A DNA stretch of 64,000 nt, from NCBI GenBank assembly GCA_020847975.1, contig JADLBD010000144.1:62001-126000 (forward strand). The letters are read 5' to 3'. This stretch comes from Bryobacterales bacterium. GTDB taxonomy: Bacteria; Acidobacteriota; Terriglobia; Bryobacterales; Bryobacteraceae. A program made the position numbers and the translations under genes. Shown here piece after piece: positions 1 to 7,666 of this stretch. The notes under the pieces are model-generated. The model was not told the DNA's origin, ran no database searches, and saw only the letters and a list, made by a program, of their open reading frames with translations. How positions within the stretch are numbered: position 1 is the first letter of the stretch; the number at the start of each line of letters is the position of its first letter.

Positions 1-11
1 AGGGTACAGAA

Positions 12-194
12 TTGAGCAAGCGTGAACTCATCACACAGGAACTCGGCCGATTGCCGGAAGCGGATCTGGACCGCCTGCTTGCTTTTCTTCGGGCTCTTTC
101 GGAAGAGCATGCGGAAGGGTCTGTTCCCGTATTGACTGCAATCGGTTGTTCACCGCGGGCTCAAGCATTGTTATCTGCAAGGCAGGCCAAGTGA
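12..194 (+). CDS. small antitoxin-like hypothetical protein (possibly 5'-partial)
   Basis: A 60-residue ORF from a TTG codon. The frame is open to the left window edge, so the true start may lie outside. The first half (LPEADLDRLLAFLRALSEE) has the Leu-Pro-x-x-x-hydrophobic helix pattern common in short DUF2281-like antitoxins that accompany RelE or PIN toxins. No toxin follows: the next 218 bases hold no gene. The family resemblance is by pattern only. It could also be a chance ORF or the end of a larger gene. Confidence 0.35.
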   Translation: MSKRELITQELGRLPEADLDRLLAFLRALSEEHAEGSVPVLTAIGCSPRAQALLSARQAK

Positions 195-412
195 GTGGGA
201 CGAAGCTGAAAGAGACGCGGGGCCGGCTCATTGCCATACTGAGTTGACGCGATTCCGATTCGGTGTAGTTGTCCATTTGCAGCTTGGCTCCCCACGCAGG
301 GTTCGAGCCAACCGCGGGCAGGGACCTCTTGCGTCAGGCGGCCACCGCGGCCCCCGGCATGGAAGCATTGATCCGCAGGAAGTTTTATGATGGTTTGAAG
401 GAAAAACCGACT

Positions 413-2725
413 ATGAAAGCCCGGAGCCTGTTGTGTCTCCTGATGTCTCTTGTCCTGCTCGTGGTGTCCTGTTCGCGGGATCCCGAGAAGGTGAAGAGAG
501 CCTACGTCGAGCGGGGGAACGAATACTTCAAGAACGGGAAGTATAAGGAAGCCTCCATCATGTACCGCAGCGCGCTCAAGAAAGATATGCGCTACGGTGA
601 GGCCTACTACCGTCTCGGCCTGGCCGAATTGAAACTGGGGCGCATCGGAGACGCCGTGCGCAGCCTGCGCCGCGGCCTCGAACTCCAGCCGGACAATCTC
701 GACGCCGCCACGCAGCTTGCCGATATCTACCTGCTGGTATTTCTCAAGGATTCGAAGAACGCCGGGGAATACCGCAAGGAACTGGAGAACATCGGCACGA
801 GGGCTCTCCAGAAGGATCCGAAGTCGTTCCTGGGATTGCGCATCAAGGGTTACCTCGCTGTTTCCGACAAAGATATTCCGCAAGCTCTGAAGTACTTCCA
901 GGCCGCGCACGAGGTGCGGCCGTTCGCCAAGGAGATCATCCTTCCGCTGGTGGAATCGCTTGCCGGCAGCAACCGTTTTCCCGAAGCCGAAAAGCTTGCC
1001 TTCGAGATGATGCAAAAGGATAAGACCTTCCCCAACATCTACGATTGGCTCTATATCCGCTATATCGGGCTCAATCGCACGGAGGATGCCGAGAAGGTCT
1101 ACCTTGCCAAGGTCAACAACAATCCGGCGCAGTCATTCTATGTTCTTCAACTCGCGGGCCATTACTTCCTGATGAGGAATCGTCCGGATATGGAGAAGGC
1201 CCTTCAGAGGATCACCTCGAATCCGAAGGACTTTCCCCTTGGGCACGCGCAGGTGGGCGATTTCTACTACCGCATCCACGATATCGACTCCGCGGTCAAG
1301 ATGTACGAGGAAGGGCTTCGCCTGGCATCGGCGGCCGACCAGAAGGCGATGTATCAGAAGCGCCTGGTGGAAACCATGGTCGCGAGGGGGCGGAAGCAGG
1401 AAGCGCTCGATCTCATCTCGCAGGTGCTGAAGTCGAATCCCAAGGACTATGAGGCGGTCGCGATGCGCGCCTCGCTGTGGCTTCAGGACGGCTCCAAGGA
1501 CAAGGTGCAGACCGCGATATCCGAGCTGAATTCCGTCATTGTGCGCAACCCGGAGAATTTCGTGCTGCGGTATAACCTCGGCCGGGCCTACGTCGCCAAG
1601 GGAGACATCGAACAGGCTCGGATTCAGTTCCAGGAAGCCATCAAGTACCGCGCCGACTACACGCCCGCGCGTCTTGCCCTGGCCCAACTCAGCCTCGCCA
1701 AGAACGAGTTCACCAAGGCCCTCCAGGCGGCGGAGGACATCCTCGCCTATGATCCGAACAACATCACCGCCCTCATGGTGCGAACCAGTTCCCGCATGGG
1801 ACTGGGGGATCTTCCCACCGCGCGCATGGAACTGACCCGGGTGCTCTCCGCCAATGGGAACTACCCCGACGCTCTGTTCCAGATGGGGGTTCTCAACTTC
1901 CAGGAAAAGAAATATGAGGAAGCGCAGGAGAACTTTCTGCGGCTGCAGAAGGTGGCGCCCAATGATCCGCGCGGCCTTGTGGGGCGCGTCGAAACGCTGG
2001 CGGGAATCAAGGAGTTCGATAAGGCGATTCAACTGCTCCAGGACGACCTGAAACAGAATCCGAACCGTTCCTTCTACCGTTTGGCGCTTGCCAATGTGGC
2101 TGTGCGCGGGCAGAAGTATGATCTGGCCATCGAGGAATACCGCAAGCTGCTCGAGAAGAGTCCCAGGAGCTTCGATGTTCAGATCCGACTTGCGGAAGCC
2201 TGCCGGCTCAAGGGTGACATTGCCGCCGCGGAGCGCGAGTTCGTGAAGGCCAAGGATCTCAATTCGAATGACGCGGTCGCCTATATCCGCCTCGCGCTCA
2301 TTTACGAATCGGAAGGCAAACGCCAGCAGGCGCGGCCGCTCTACGAGCAGATTCTCAAGATTGAACCCGACAATCCGATCGCCCTCAACAACCTGGCGTT
2401 CATCTTTGCCGAGTCCGGCGGGGATCTGGACCAGGCGTTGACCATGGCGCAAAAGGCCAAGGCGAAGGTGCCCAATGAACCGAGCATCTCCGACACGCTT
2501 GGTTGGATCTACACCAAGAAGAACCTGAGCGACCCTGCCATCAAGATCTTCCGCGAGTTGGTGGAAAAGGACGCGAAGAATCCGCTGTTCCGCTACCATC
2601 TCGCCGTTGCCCTGGCTCAGAAGGGGGACAAGCCATCGGCCAGGAGGGAGTGCGAAACCGCGCTCAAGAACAACCCGAGCCAGGAAGACCTGGCGAAAAT
2701 CAAGGAACTGATGGCGCGAATCTGA
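413..2725 (+). CDS. TPR-repeat lipoprotein, PrsT-like
   Basis: A 770-residue protein made almost wholly of tetratricopeptide repeats after an N-terminal lipoprotein signal (hydrophobic core, then VVSC lipobox near residue 20). The ATG at 413 is chosen because it opens the signal peptide and has GAAGGA upstream; the frame runs further up to 269 but that extension has no signal. The repeats (for example GNEYFKNGKYKEASIMYRSA) resemble the PEP-CTERM-system TPR lipoprotein family (PrsT), which supports exopolysaccharide and exosortase loci; that link rests on the family pattern and on the CAAX-protease-like gene 21 bases downstream. Expected to be membrane-anchored and exposed to the periplasm as a scaffold. 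A generic TPR lipoprotein remains possible. Confidence 0.8.
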   Translation: MKARSLLCLLMSLVLLVVSCSRDPEKVKRAYVERGNEYFKNGKYKEASIMYRSALKKDMRYGEAYYRLGLAELKLGRIGDAVRSLRRGLELQPDNLDAATQLADIYLLVFLKDSKNAGEYRKELENIGTRALQKDPKSFLGLRIKGYLAVSDKDIPQALKYFQAAHEVRPFAKEIILPLVESLAGSNRFPEAEKLAFEMMQKDKTFPNIYDWLYIRYIGLNRTEDAEKVYLAKVNNNPAQSFYVLQLAGHYFLMRNRPDMEKALQRITSNPKDFPLGHAQVGDFYYRIHDIDSAVKMYEEGLRLASAADQKAMYQKRLVETMVARGRKQEALDLISQVLKSNPKDYEAVAMRASLWLQDGSKDKVQTAISELNSVIVRNPENFVLRYNLGRAYVAKGDIEQARIQFQEAIKYRADYTPARLALAQLSLAKNEFTKALQAAEDILAYDPNNITALMVRTSSRMGLGDLPTARMELTRVLSANGNYPDALFQMGVLNFQEKKYEEAQENFLRLQKVAPNDPRGLVGRVETLAGIKEFDKAIQLLQDDLKQNPNRSFYRLALANVAVRGQKYDLAIEEYRKLLEKSPRSFDVQIRLAEACRLKGDIAAAEREFVKAKDLNSNDAVAYIRLALIYESEGKRQQARPLYEQILKIEPDNPIALNNLAFIFAESGGDLDQALTMAQKAKAKVPNEPSISDTLGWIYTKKNLSDPAIKIFRELVEKDAKNPLFRYHLAVALAQKGDKPSARRECETALKNNPSQEDLAKIKELMARI

Positions 2726-2746
2726 TTCCGGATACCCTGATTCCCG

Positions 2747-3406
2747 ATGTCCGGCAATTCGCTGCCCTACGTTCTCCCGTTCCTCACGTTTCTGGTCCTT
2801 CTCGCCCTCGACGGCAGGATGGGTCTTTCGCCTGTTGTGGATTACGCGCTCCGCGTGGCGCTGCTTTCCGCCGTGCTGTGGTTCGGGTCGCGCAAGGTCA
2901 TTGACCTGCGGGTGCGGCATTGGGCCGGCTCCCTGGCTTTGGGGTTGCTTACGTTCGCCGTATGGATCGCTCCGGATCTGATTGCTCCAGGGTGGCGGCA
3001 AACGGTGCTGTTTCACAATTTCCTGATCGGCTCGGCTCCGGCTCCGGCGGGCGGATACGCCGGCCTGTCCGCCGCCGCTTTATCGTTTCGCGCTGTGCGG
3101 GCGGTGGCGCTGGTGCCCATCATCGAAGAATTGTTCTGGCGCGCCTGGCTGATGCGCTGGCTCATCAAACCGGACTTCCTCTCCGTTCCCCTCGGCGCTT
3201 TCACCGTGCAGTCCTTCTGGATGACGGCCATACTGTTTGCCGCCGAACATGGAACGTATTGGGATGTCGGGCTGGCGGCCGGGATTCTCTACAACTGGTG
3301 GATGGTTCGCACCAAGAGCCTCGGCGACTGCATTTGCGTTCACGCCGTCACCAACGCCGCCCTGTCGGCTTACGTGCTGCTTTCGGGCAACTGGCAGTAC
3401 TGGTAG
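2747..3406 (+). CDS. CAAX prenyl protease-related (CPBP-type) membrane protein
   Basis: A 219-residue multi-span membrane protein. The three motifs of the CPBP/Abi intramembrane glutamic protease family are visible: EELFWR (EExxxR), a His in FAAEHG, and HAVTN (HxxxN). Its size fits the 'CAAX prenyl protease-related' subfamily recalled from PEP-CTERM/exosortase loci, and it directly follows the PrsT-like lipoprotein with 21 bases between them, which suggests co-transcription. Substrate unknown. No exosortase or PEP-CTERM substrate is visible in this window, so the rest of such a locus, if present, would lie to the left. Confidence 0.75.
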   Translation: MSGNSLPYVLPFLTFLVLLALDGRMGLSPVVDYALRVALLSAVLWFGSRKVIDLRVRHWAGSLALGLLTFAVWIAPDLIAPGWRQTVLFHNFLIGSAPAPAGGYAGLSAAALSFRAVRAVALVPIIEELFWRAWLMRWLIKPDFLSVPLGAFTVQSFWMTAILFAAEHGTYWDVGLAAGILYNWWMVRTKSLGDCICVHAVTNAALSAYVLLSGNWQYW

Positions 3407-3433
3407 GCGTCCGCCATGCGAAAATGATAGGGA

Positions 3434-4240
3434 ATGCTCGAAACTATCCGTTCCGGCGCCAATGCCGCACGCGCCAGAGTTGTGTTGTTTGATTTTGACG
3501 GGACCCTCTCCACCATCCGTTCCGGCTGGGTGGAAGTGATGGTTCCCATGATGGTAGAGATCCTCGCTGGATTGAAAACCGGAGAATCGGAGGCGGAACT
3601 CACGGAAACCGTGCGTGAGTACGTCGGCCGTCTCACGGGAAAAGACACCATCTACCAGATGATCGAACTGGCTGACCAGGTGTCGCGGCGCGGGGGCAAG
3701 GCAGAGGATCCCCTTGTCTACAAACACCGCTATCTGGACCTGCTGTGGGTGAGGATTCGCGGCCGCGTGGAATCGCTTCGCAAAGGCGAAGCTGCTCCGG
3801 ATCAGTACATGGTGCCGGGCGCGCGGGCGCTGCTCGATTCGCTCAAGGAGCGCGGGCTGAAGATGTATCTTGCCAGCGGCACGGATGATTCCGCCATGAA
3901 GGAAGAGGCCCGGCTGCTCGAGATCGACCGCTACTTCGACGGCGGCTGCCATGGAGCCCTGGACGACTACAAGTCTTTTTCGAAGGCCATCCTGATCCGG
4001 CGCATCATCGATGCGGCCGAGGCTCGAGGCGAAGAGTTTCTCGGTTTCGGCGACGGCTTCGTGGAGATCGAGAACGTAAAGCAGGTGGGCGGATTGGCTG
4101 TCGGCGTTGCCACCGCGGAGCCCGAATGTCTGCGCGTGGATGAATGGAAGCGCGGACGCCTGGTCAAGGTGGGCGCGGATTACATCATCCCCAACTACCT
4201 GCGCCTTGCCGAACTGAACGCCACGCTCTTTCCCAACTGA
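3434..4240 (+). CDS. HAD-superfamily phosphatase
   Basis: A 268-residue HAD hydrolase. Motif I is DFDGT near residue 20, with a phosphoglycolate-phosphatase-like helical cap, motif II region YLASGTDD and an acidic motif IV FGDGFVEIE. It is the first gene of a five-gene chain whose other members act on sugars and sugar phosphates, so a sugar-phosphate phosphatase is the natural guess; it could play the role of GmhB in an ADP-heptose-type route, but its sequence looks like a generic HAD enzyme and not a classical GmhB. Its TGA overlaps the next ATG by one base. The ribosome site is weak (AGGGA just before the ATG). Confidence 0.75.
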   Translation: MLETIRSGANAARARVVLFDFDGTLSTIRSGWVEVMVPMMVEILAGLKTGESEAELTETVREYVGRLTGKDTIYQMIELADQVSRRGGKAEDPLVYKHRYLDLLWVRIRGRVESLRKGEAAPDQYMVPGARALLDSLKERGLKMYLASGTDDSAMKEEARLLEIDRYFDGGCHGALDDYKSFSKAILIRRIIDAAEARGEEFLGFGDGFVEIENVKQVGGLAVGVATAEPECLRVDEWKRGRLVKVGADYIIPNYLRLAELNATLFPN

Positions 4241-5205
4241 TGCCGTCCCGATACACTCGATTCGACCGCTCCCGGCTGAGCGTGCTCCCTCTTTCCGAGC
4301 GCGCCAATGACCTGCCGCTTGGCCGCTGGCTTTCGCTCGAGGACCCCGTGCCGCCCTTCGAGCATCCGGATCTTGCCGCGGTGGCCGCGCGGCTTTCCGC
4401 CGCCGCTACCGCCGGAGCGGCGCGCGTCCTGATGATGGGCGCGCACGTGCTTCGCGCCGGCGTCAACCGCCACATCATCGACCTGCTCGAGCGCGGAGTG
4501 CTCGATCATATTGCGATGAACGGCGCCGGCCTCATTCACGACTACGAACTGGCGCGCATCGGCGCAACCACGGAAAGCGTCGCCCGCTACATCCGCAGCG
4601 GGCAGTTCGGACTGTGGCGCGAAACCGGGGAATTGAATGACTGGATCAAGGCTGCTGACGAAGAGGAACTGGGCCTGGGGGAAGGGATCGGCAAGCGGCT
4701 CCTCGAGAGCGGGTTTGCTCACCGGGACCTGAGTGTACTCGCCGCCGCCTACCGTTGCGGCGTTCCCGTCACCTCCCATGTCGGCATCGGCTACGACATC
4801 CTGCACGAACACCCCAACTGCGACGGAGCGGCGCTGGGCGCGGCGAGCTACCGCGATTTCCTCATCTTCGCCGCCGCGATGGAGCGCATGGAGAATGGAG
4901 TTCTGCTCAGTTTCGGCTCCGCCATCATGGCGCCCGAGGTCTACCTGAAGGCGCTTGCCATGGCTCGTAACGTGGCGCATCAGCAGGGGCGGGCGATCCG
5001 CAATTTCACGACGGCCGTCTTTGATATGGTTCCCATCCGCGGCGATATCCACCGCGAACTCGACAAGACGGACCCCGGTTACTACTTCCGCCCGCACAAG
5101 ACGATCCTGGTGCGCACCGTGGCCGATGGCGGGCAGAGTTTCTATTTCTGCGGCGATCACCGCGCCACCTTCCCCGCGCTGCGGAAGGCGGTTCTGGAGG
5201 CGTAG
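4240..5205 (+). CDS. deoxyhypusine-synthase-like protein
   Basis: A 321-residue protein, start at the ATG overlapping the preceding stop (TGATG). It carries MMGAHVLRAG, IAMNGAGLIHDYE and SHVGIGYDILHEHPNCDG, a Rossmann-like NAD-binding layout of the bacterial family usually labelled deoxyhypusine-synthase-like. True deoxyhypusine synthase modifies eIF5A, which bacteria lack, so the bacterial homologues must do something else. I cannot point to the catalytic Lys of the eukaryotic enzyme. Embedded between a HAD phosphatase and a PfkB kinase (3-base gap), it probably belongs to the same sugar pathway, with NAD-dependent redox or epimerase-like chemistry as one possibility. The family name is from memory of its motifs. 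Confidence 0.55.
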   Translation: MPSRYTRFDRSRLSVLPLSERANDLPLGRWLSLEDPVPPFEHPDLAAVAARLSAAATAGAARVLMMGAHVLRAGVNRHIIDLLERGVLDHIAMNGAGLIHDYELARIGATTESVARYIRSGQFGLWRETGELNDWIKAADEEELGLGEGIGKRLLESGFAHRDLSVLAAAYRCGVPVTSHVGIGYDILHEHPNCDGAALGAASYRDFLIFAAAMERMENGVLLSFGSAIMAPEVYLKALAMARNVAHQQGRAIRNFTTAVFDMVPIRGDIHRELDKTDPGYYFRPHKTILVRTVADGGQSFYFCGDHRATFPALRKAVLEA

Positions 5206-5208
5206 GCG

Positions 5209-6210
5209 ATGCCGTTCCCTTTCGAAGAGATCGTGGCGGGTTTCCGCACGCAGCGGGCGCTGGTGGTGGGCGATATCTGCCTCGACCGGTGGTGCGCCTA
5301 TGACCCGGAGGCCGGCGAACCTTCCCGCGAAACGGGCATTCCGCGAACGGCGGTGGTCGCTTCTCAACTCACGCCCGGGGCCGGAGGAACCATCGCCAAC
5401 AACCTGGCGGCGCTCGAAATCGGCCAGGTCGCGGTGCTCGGCGTCCTCGGGGAGGACGGGCACGGCTGGGAACTGCGCCGGGCGCTCGCCGGGCGGGGCA
5501 TCGATCACCAACTCTGTGTCACGCACCCCGGAGTTTGCACCTTCACCTACACGAAGCTGCTCAACCGCAAGACCGGAGAAGAGGACCTGCCGCGGGTGGA
5601 CTTCATCAACTCGACTCCGCTGCCTCCCGAGGCCGAACAGGAACTGGCGAACCGGCTCCGCCGGAATGCGGCGGAGTTCGACGTGATCCTCGTCTCCGAC
5701 CAGGCGGAGACCAACGCCGGCGGCGTCGTAACCGCTGCCGTCCGCGAGTGTCTCGCCTCTCTCGCCCATGAATTTCCGGAGAAAGTCATCTGGGTGGATT
5801 CTCGCCTCCGGCCGGAACTGTTCCGGAACGTGATTGTGAAGCCGAACCAGGACGAAGCGGAGGCCGCCTGCGCGCGGGCGCTCGGGAAGGCCGATTTCGC
5901 GGCGCTGCGGGCGCTGACGGAGTCGCCGCTTCTGGTGGTGACGCATGGAGGGCGCGGCGTCCTGCTGGTGCGGGAGGGCGCGGAACCCATGATGGTCCCC
6001 ACGGATCCCGTGGCGCATCCCGTCGATATCTGCGGCGCGGGCGACAGCTTTTCCGCGGGTGCCTCCATCGCTTTGTCCATCACCCGGGATCCGGTGGCGG
6101 CGGCCCGGTTCGGCAACCTCGTCGCTTCCGTTACCATCATGAAGAAGGGCACGGGAACGGCGTCTCCACAGGAACTCCGGGCTCAACTCGGCAGGCACTC
6201 ACTCGCATGA
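5209..6210 (+). CDS. PfkB-family sugar kinase (RfaE1/HldA-like)
   Basis: A 333-residue PfkB/ribokinase-family kinase. It has the N-terminal GGTIANNLAAL substrate region and the C-terminal signature DICGAGDSFSAG with the catalytic Asp. The order of elements (VVGDICLDRW near the start) recalls the kinase half of HldE, which phosphorylates D-glycero-D-manno-heptose 7-phosphate at C1. The nucleotidyltransferase half of HldE is absent. Ribosome site GGAGG lies 7 bases before the ATG, and the end overlaps the next ATG (ATGA). Together with the GmhA-like gene this suggests a heptose or related sugar-phosphate route; other sugar substrates are not excluded. Confidence 0.75.
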   Translation: MPFPFEEIVAGFRTQRALVVGDICLDRWCAYDPEAGEPSRETGIPRTAVVASQLTPGAGGTIANNLAALEIGQVAVLGVLGEDGHGWELRRALAGRGIDHQLCVTHPGVCTFTYTKLLNRKTGEEDLPRVDFINSTPLPPEAEQELANRLRRNAAEFDVILVSDQAETNAGGVVTAAVRECLASLAHEFPEKVIWVDSRLRPELFRNVIVKPNQDEAEAACARALGKADFAALRALTESPLLVVTHGGRGVLLVREGAEPMMVPTDPVAHPVDICGAGDSFSAGASIALSITRDPVAAARFGNLVASVTIMKKGTGTASPQELRAQLGRHSLA

Positions 6211-7070
6211 ATACGCTCGTCATCGATGTCGGAGGCACCAAGTTCACGGTTGCCGTCTTCAAGGATCAGCGCATTATCCTGCGCGACACGCGGACGACGG
6301 ACCGGGAGGGCGGCCGCGACTGGATGCTGGGTCAGATCGCGCAAATGGCGCATCACTGGGCGAAGCACGTGCCGCTCCACCGCTGCGGCATCGGCTTCGG
6401 CGGCCCGGTGGATTACCCTTCGCAGCGCGTCACTCTGTCCACGCATGTCGGCGGGTGGCAGGATTTCGATTTTCCCGCCTGGGTCCGGGAGAATCTGCAA
6501 ATTCCCGCGGTGATGGACAATGACGCGAACGTGGGCGCGCTCGGCGAGGCGGTATTCGGCGCGGGATACGATTGTGATCCGGTGTTCTACATGACCCTCT
6601 CGACGGGCATCGGAGGAGGAATCATTCAGGGTCAGCGTGTGTGGCGCGGCGCCGATTCCTATGCCGGCGAGATCGGCCACCTCACCGTGCGTCCCGATGG
6701 TCCCGAATGCCTGTGCGGCGCCAGGGGCTGCCTGGAGCGGATGTGCTGCGGCTTGTGGCTCGAGCGGGACTACGGCAAGCCCGCCTATGAACTGCTCGAA
6801 GAGGTGGCATTTGCCGATCGCTACGTGGTGGATTTGGCGCTCGGCCTGAAATCGTGCATCATGTTGCTCAATCCGGCTCGGATTGTCATCGGCGGCGGCA
6901 TTGCCAAGGCGGGGAACCGTCTGTTCGAGCCGTTGCGGCGCGAACTGCGGAAACAGATTACGGCCTGGTCGCGGGCGCGCATCGACGTCGTTCCGGCGGC
7001 GTTGGGAGATGACTCGATCCTCTACGGTGCGCTCGCGCTGGCCAATGAATTGGAAAGGAAGGAAATGTGA
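6207..7070 (+). CDS. ROK-family sugar kinase
   Basis: A 287-residue ROK protein of kinase type. It has the ATP motif DVGGTKFTVAVF at the N-terminus, a catalytic Asp in MDNDANVGALGE, STGIGGGII, and the zinc site CLCGARGCLE. No helix-turn-helix precedes the kinase fold, so it is an enzyme and not a ROK repressor. It overlaps the PfkB gene by four bases and the next GTG start by four bases, so translation is probably coupled. A second sugar kinase beside a PfkB kinase in one operon is notable: glucokinase-like, N-acetylhexosamine or unusual-sugar substrates are all possible. Confidence 0.85.
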   Translation: MNTLVIDVGGTKFTVAVFKDQRIILRDTRTTDREGGRDWMLGQIAQMAHHWAKHVPLHRCGIGFGGPVDYPSQRVTLSTHVGGWQDFDFPAWVRENLQIPAVMDNDANVGALGEAVFGAGYDCDPVFYMTLSTGIGGGIIQGQRVWRGADSYAGEIGHLTVRPDGPECLCGARGCLERMCCGLWLERDYGKPAYELLEEVAFADRYVVDLALGLKSCIMLLNPARIVIGGGIAKAGNRLFEPLRRELRKQITAWSRARIDVVPAALGDDSILYGALALANELERKEM

Positions 7071-7624
7071 ATTTCGCCCAAATGTACAAAGAGGATTGCG
7101 TGAAAGCAATCGAGGCGATTGATTTGGAGAAGGTGGGAGCAGCGATCGAAATGTTCCGGGAGGCGCGCGAGAACAATCGGCACATTTTTGTTTGCGGCAA
7201 TGGCGGAAGCGCTTCGACGGCTTCGCATTTTGTGTGCGACATGGTGAAGGGGGCGAGCTTCAATCGAGGGACGCGATTCCGGATCATGGCGCTGACGGAT
7301 TCGCTGCCGACGATCACGGCGTATTCGAACGATGTGTCGTACGACGCGATTTTTGTGGAGCAGCTTAAGAACTTCGCCAAGCCGGACGATGTAGTAATGG
7401 GGATCAGTGGTTCCGGAAATTCGCCAAACGTTCTTCGCGCCGTCGAATATGCGAACTCCATCGGCTGCAAGACCGTAGCGCTCACCGGACGTGACGGCGG
7501 AAAACTGGGGCCGCTGGCTCATTTGAACATACATGTGGGCAATCCGCACATGGGGCGCATTGAAGACGCGCACATGATCATTTGCCACATGATCTGCTAC
7601 TTCTTCATGGATACGGAGAAGTAG
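7067..7624 (+). CDS. gmhA: SIS-domain phosphoheptose isomerase-like protein
   Basis: A 185-residue single-domain SIS protein of GmhA size. It has CGNGGSASTASHFVCDMVKG and the second SIS loop GISGSGNSPNVLRAVEYA, which match sedoheptulose-7-phosphate isomerase. The start is GTG, overlapping the ROK stop as GTGA, with a strong AAGGAAGGAA ribosome site. As GmhA it would make D-glycero-D-manno-heptose 7-phosphate, the substrate of an HldA-type kinase such as the PfkB gene of this operon. Heptosyltransferase-like genes at 15.2-17.6 kb fit that picture. A different keto-aldo isomerase function is possible because the operon is not the standard heptose set. Confidence 0.75.
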   Translation: MNFAQMYKEDCVKAIEAIDLEKVGAAIEMFREARENNRHIFVCGNGGSASTASHFVCDMVKGASFNRGTRFRIMALTDSLPTITAYSNDVSYDAIFVEQLKNFAKPDDVVMGISGSGNSPNVLRAVEYANSIGCKTVALTGRDGGKLGPLAHLNIHVGNPHMGRIEDAHMIICHMICYFFMDTEK

Positions 7625-7666
7625 GGCCGCCGCGCTCCCATCCCGGCGCGGTGGAAGGGGGAGCGC

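Noticed and set aside
281-330. tRNA-like GGTTCGAGCC in the 195-412 gap
   Set aside because: The flanking bases do not form a T-arm stem, and no acceptor or anticodon arm is present.
1133-3016. A 627-codon minus-strand frame opposite the TPR lipoprotein
   Set aside because: Mirror image of the TPR repeats; no signal, motif or ribosome site.
4195-6198. A 667-codon minus-strand frame opposite the DHS-like and PfkB genes
   Set aside because: Compositional shadow: low-complexity Arg/Gly/Ala-rich translation and no recognisable motif.
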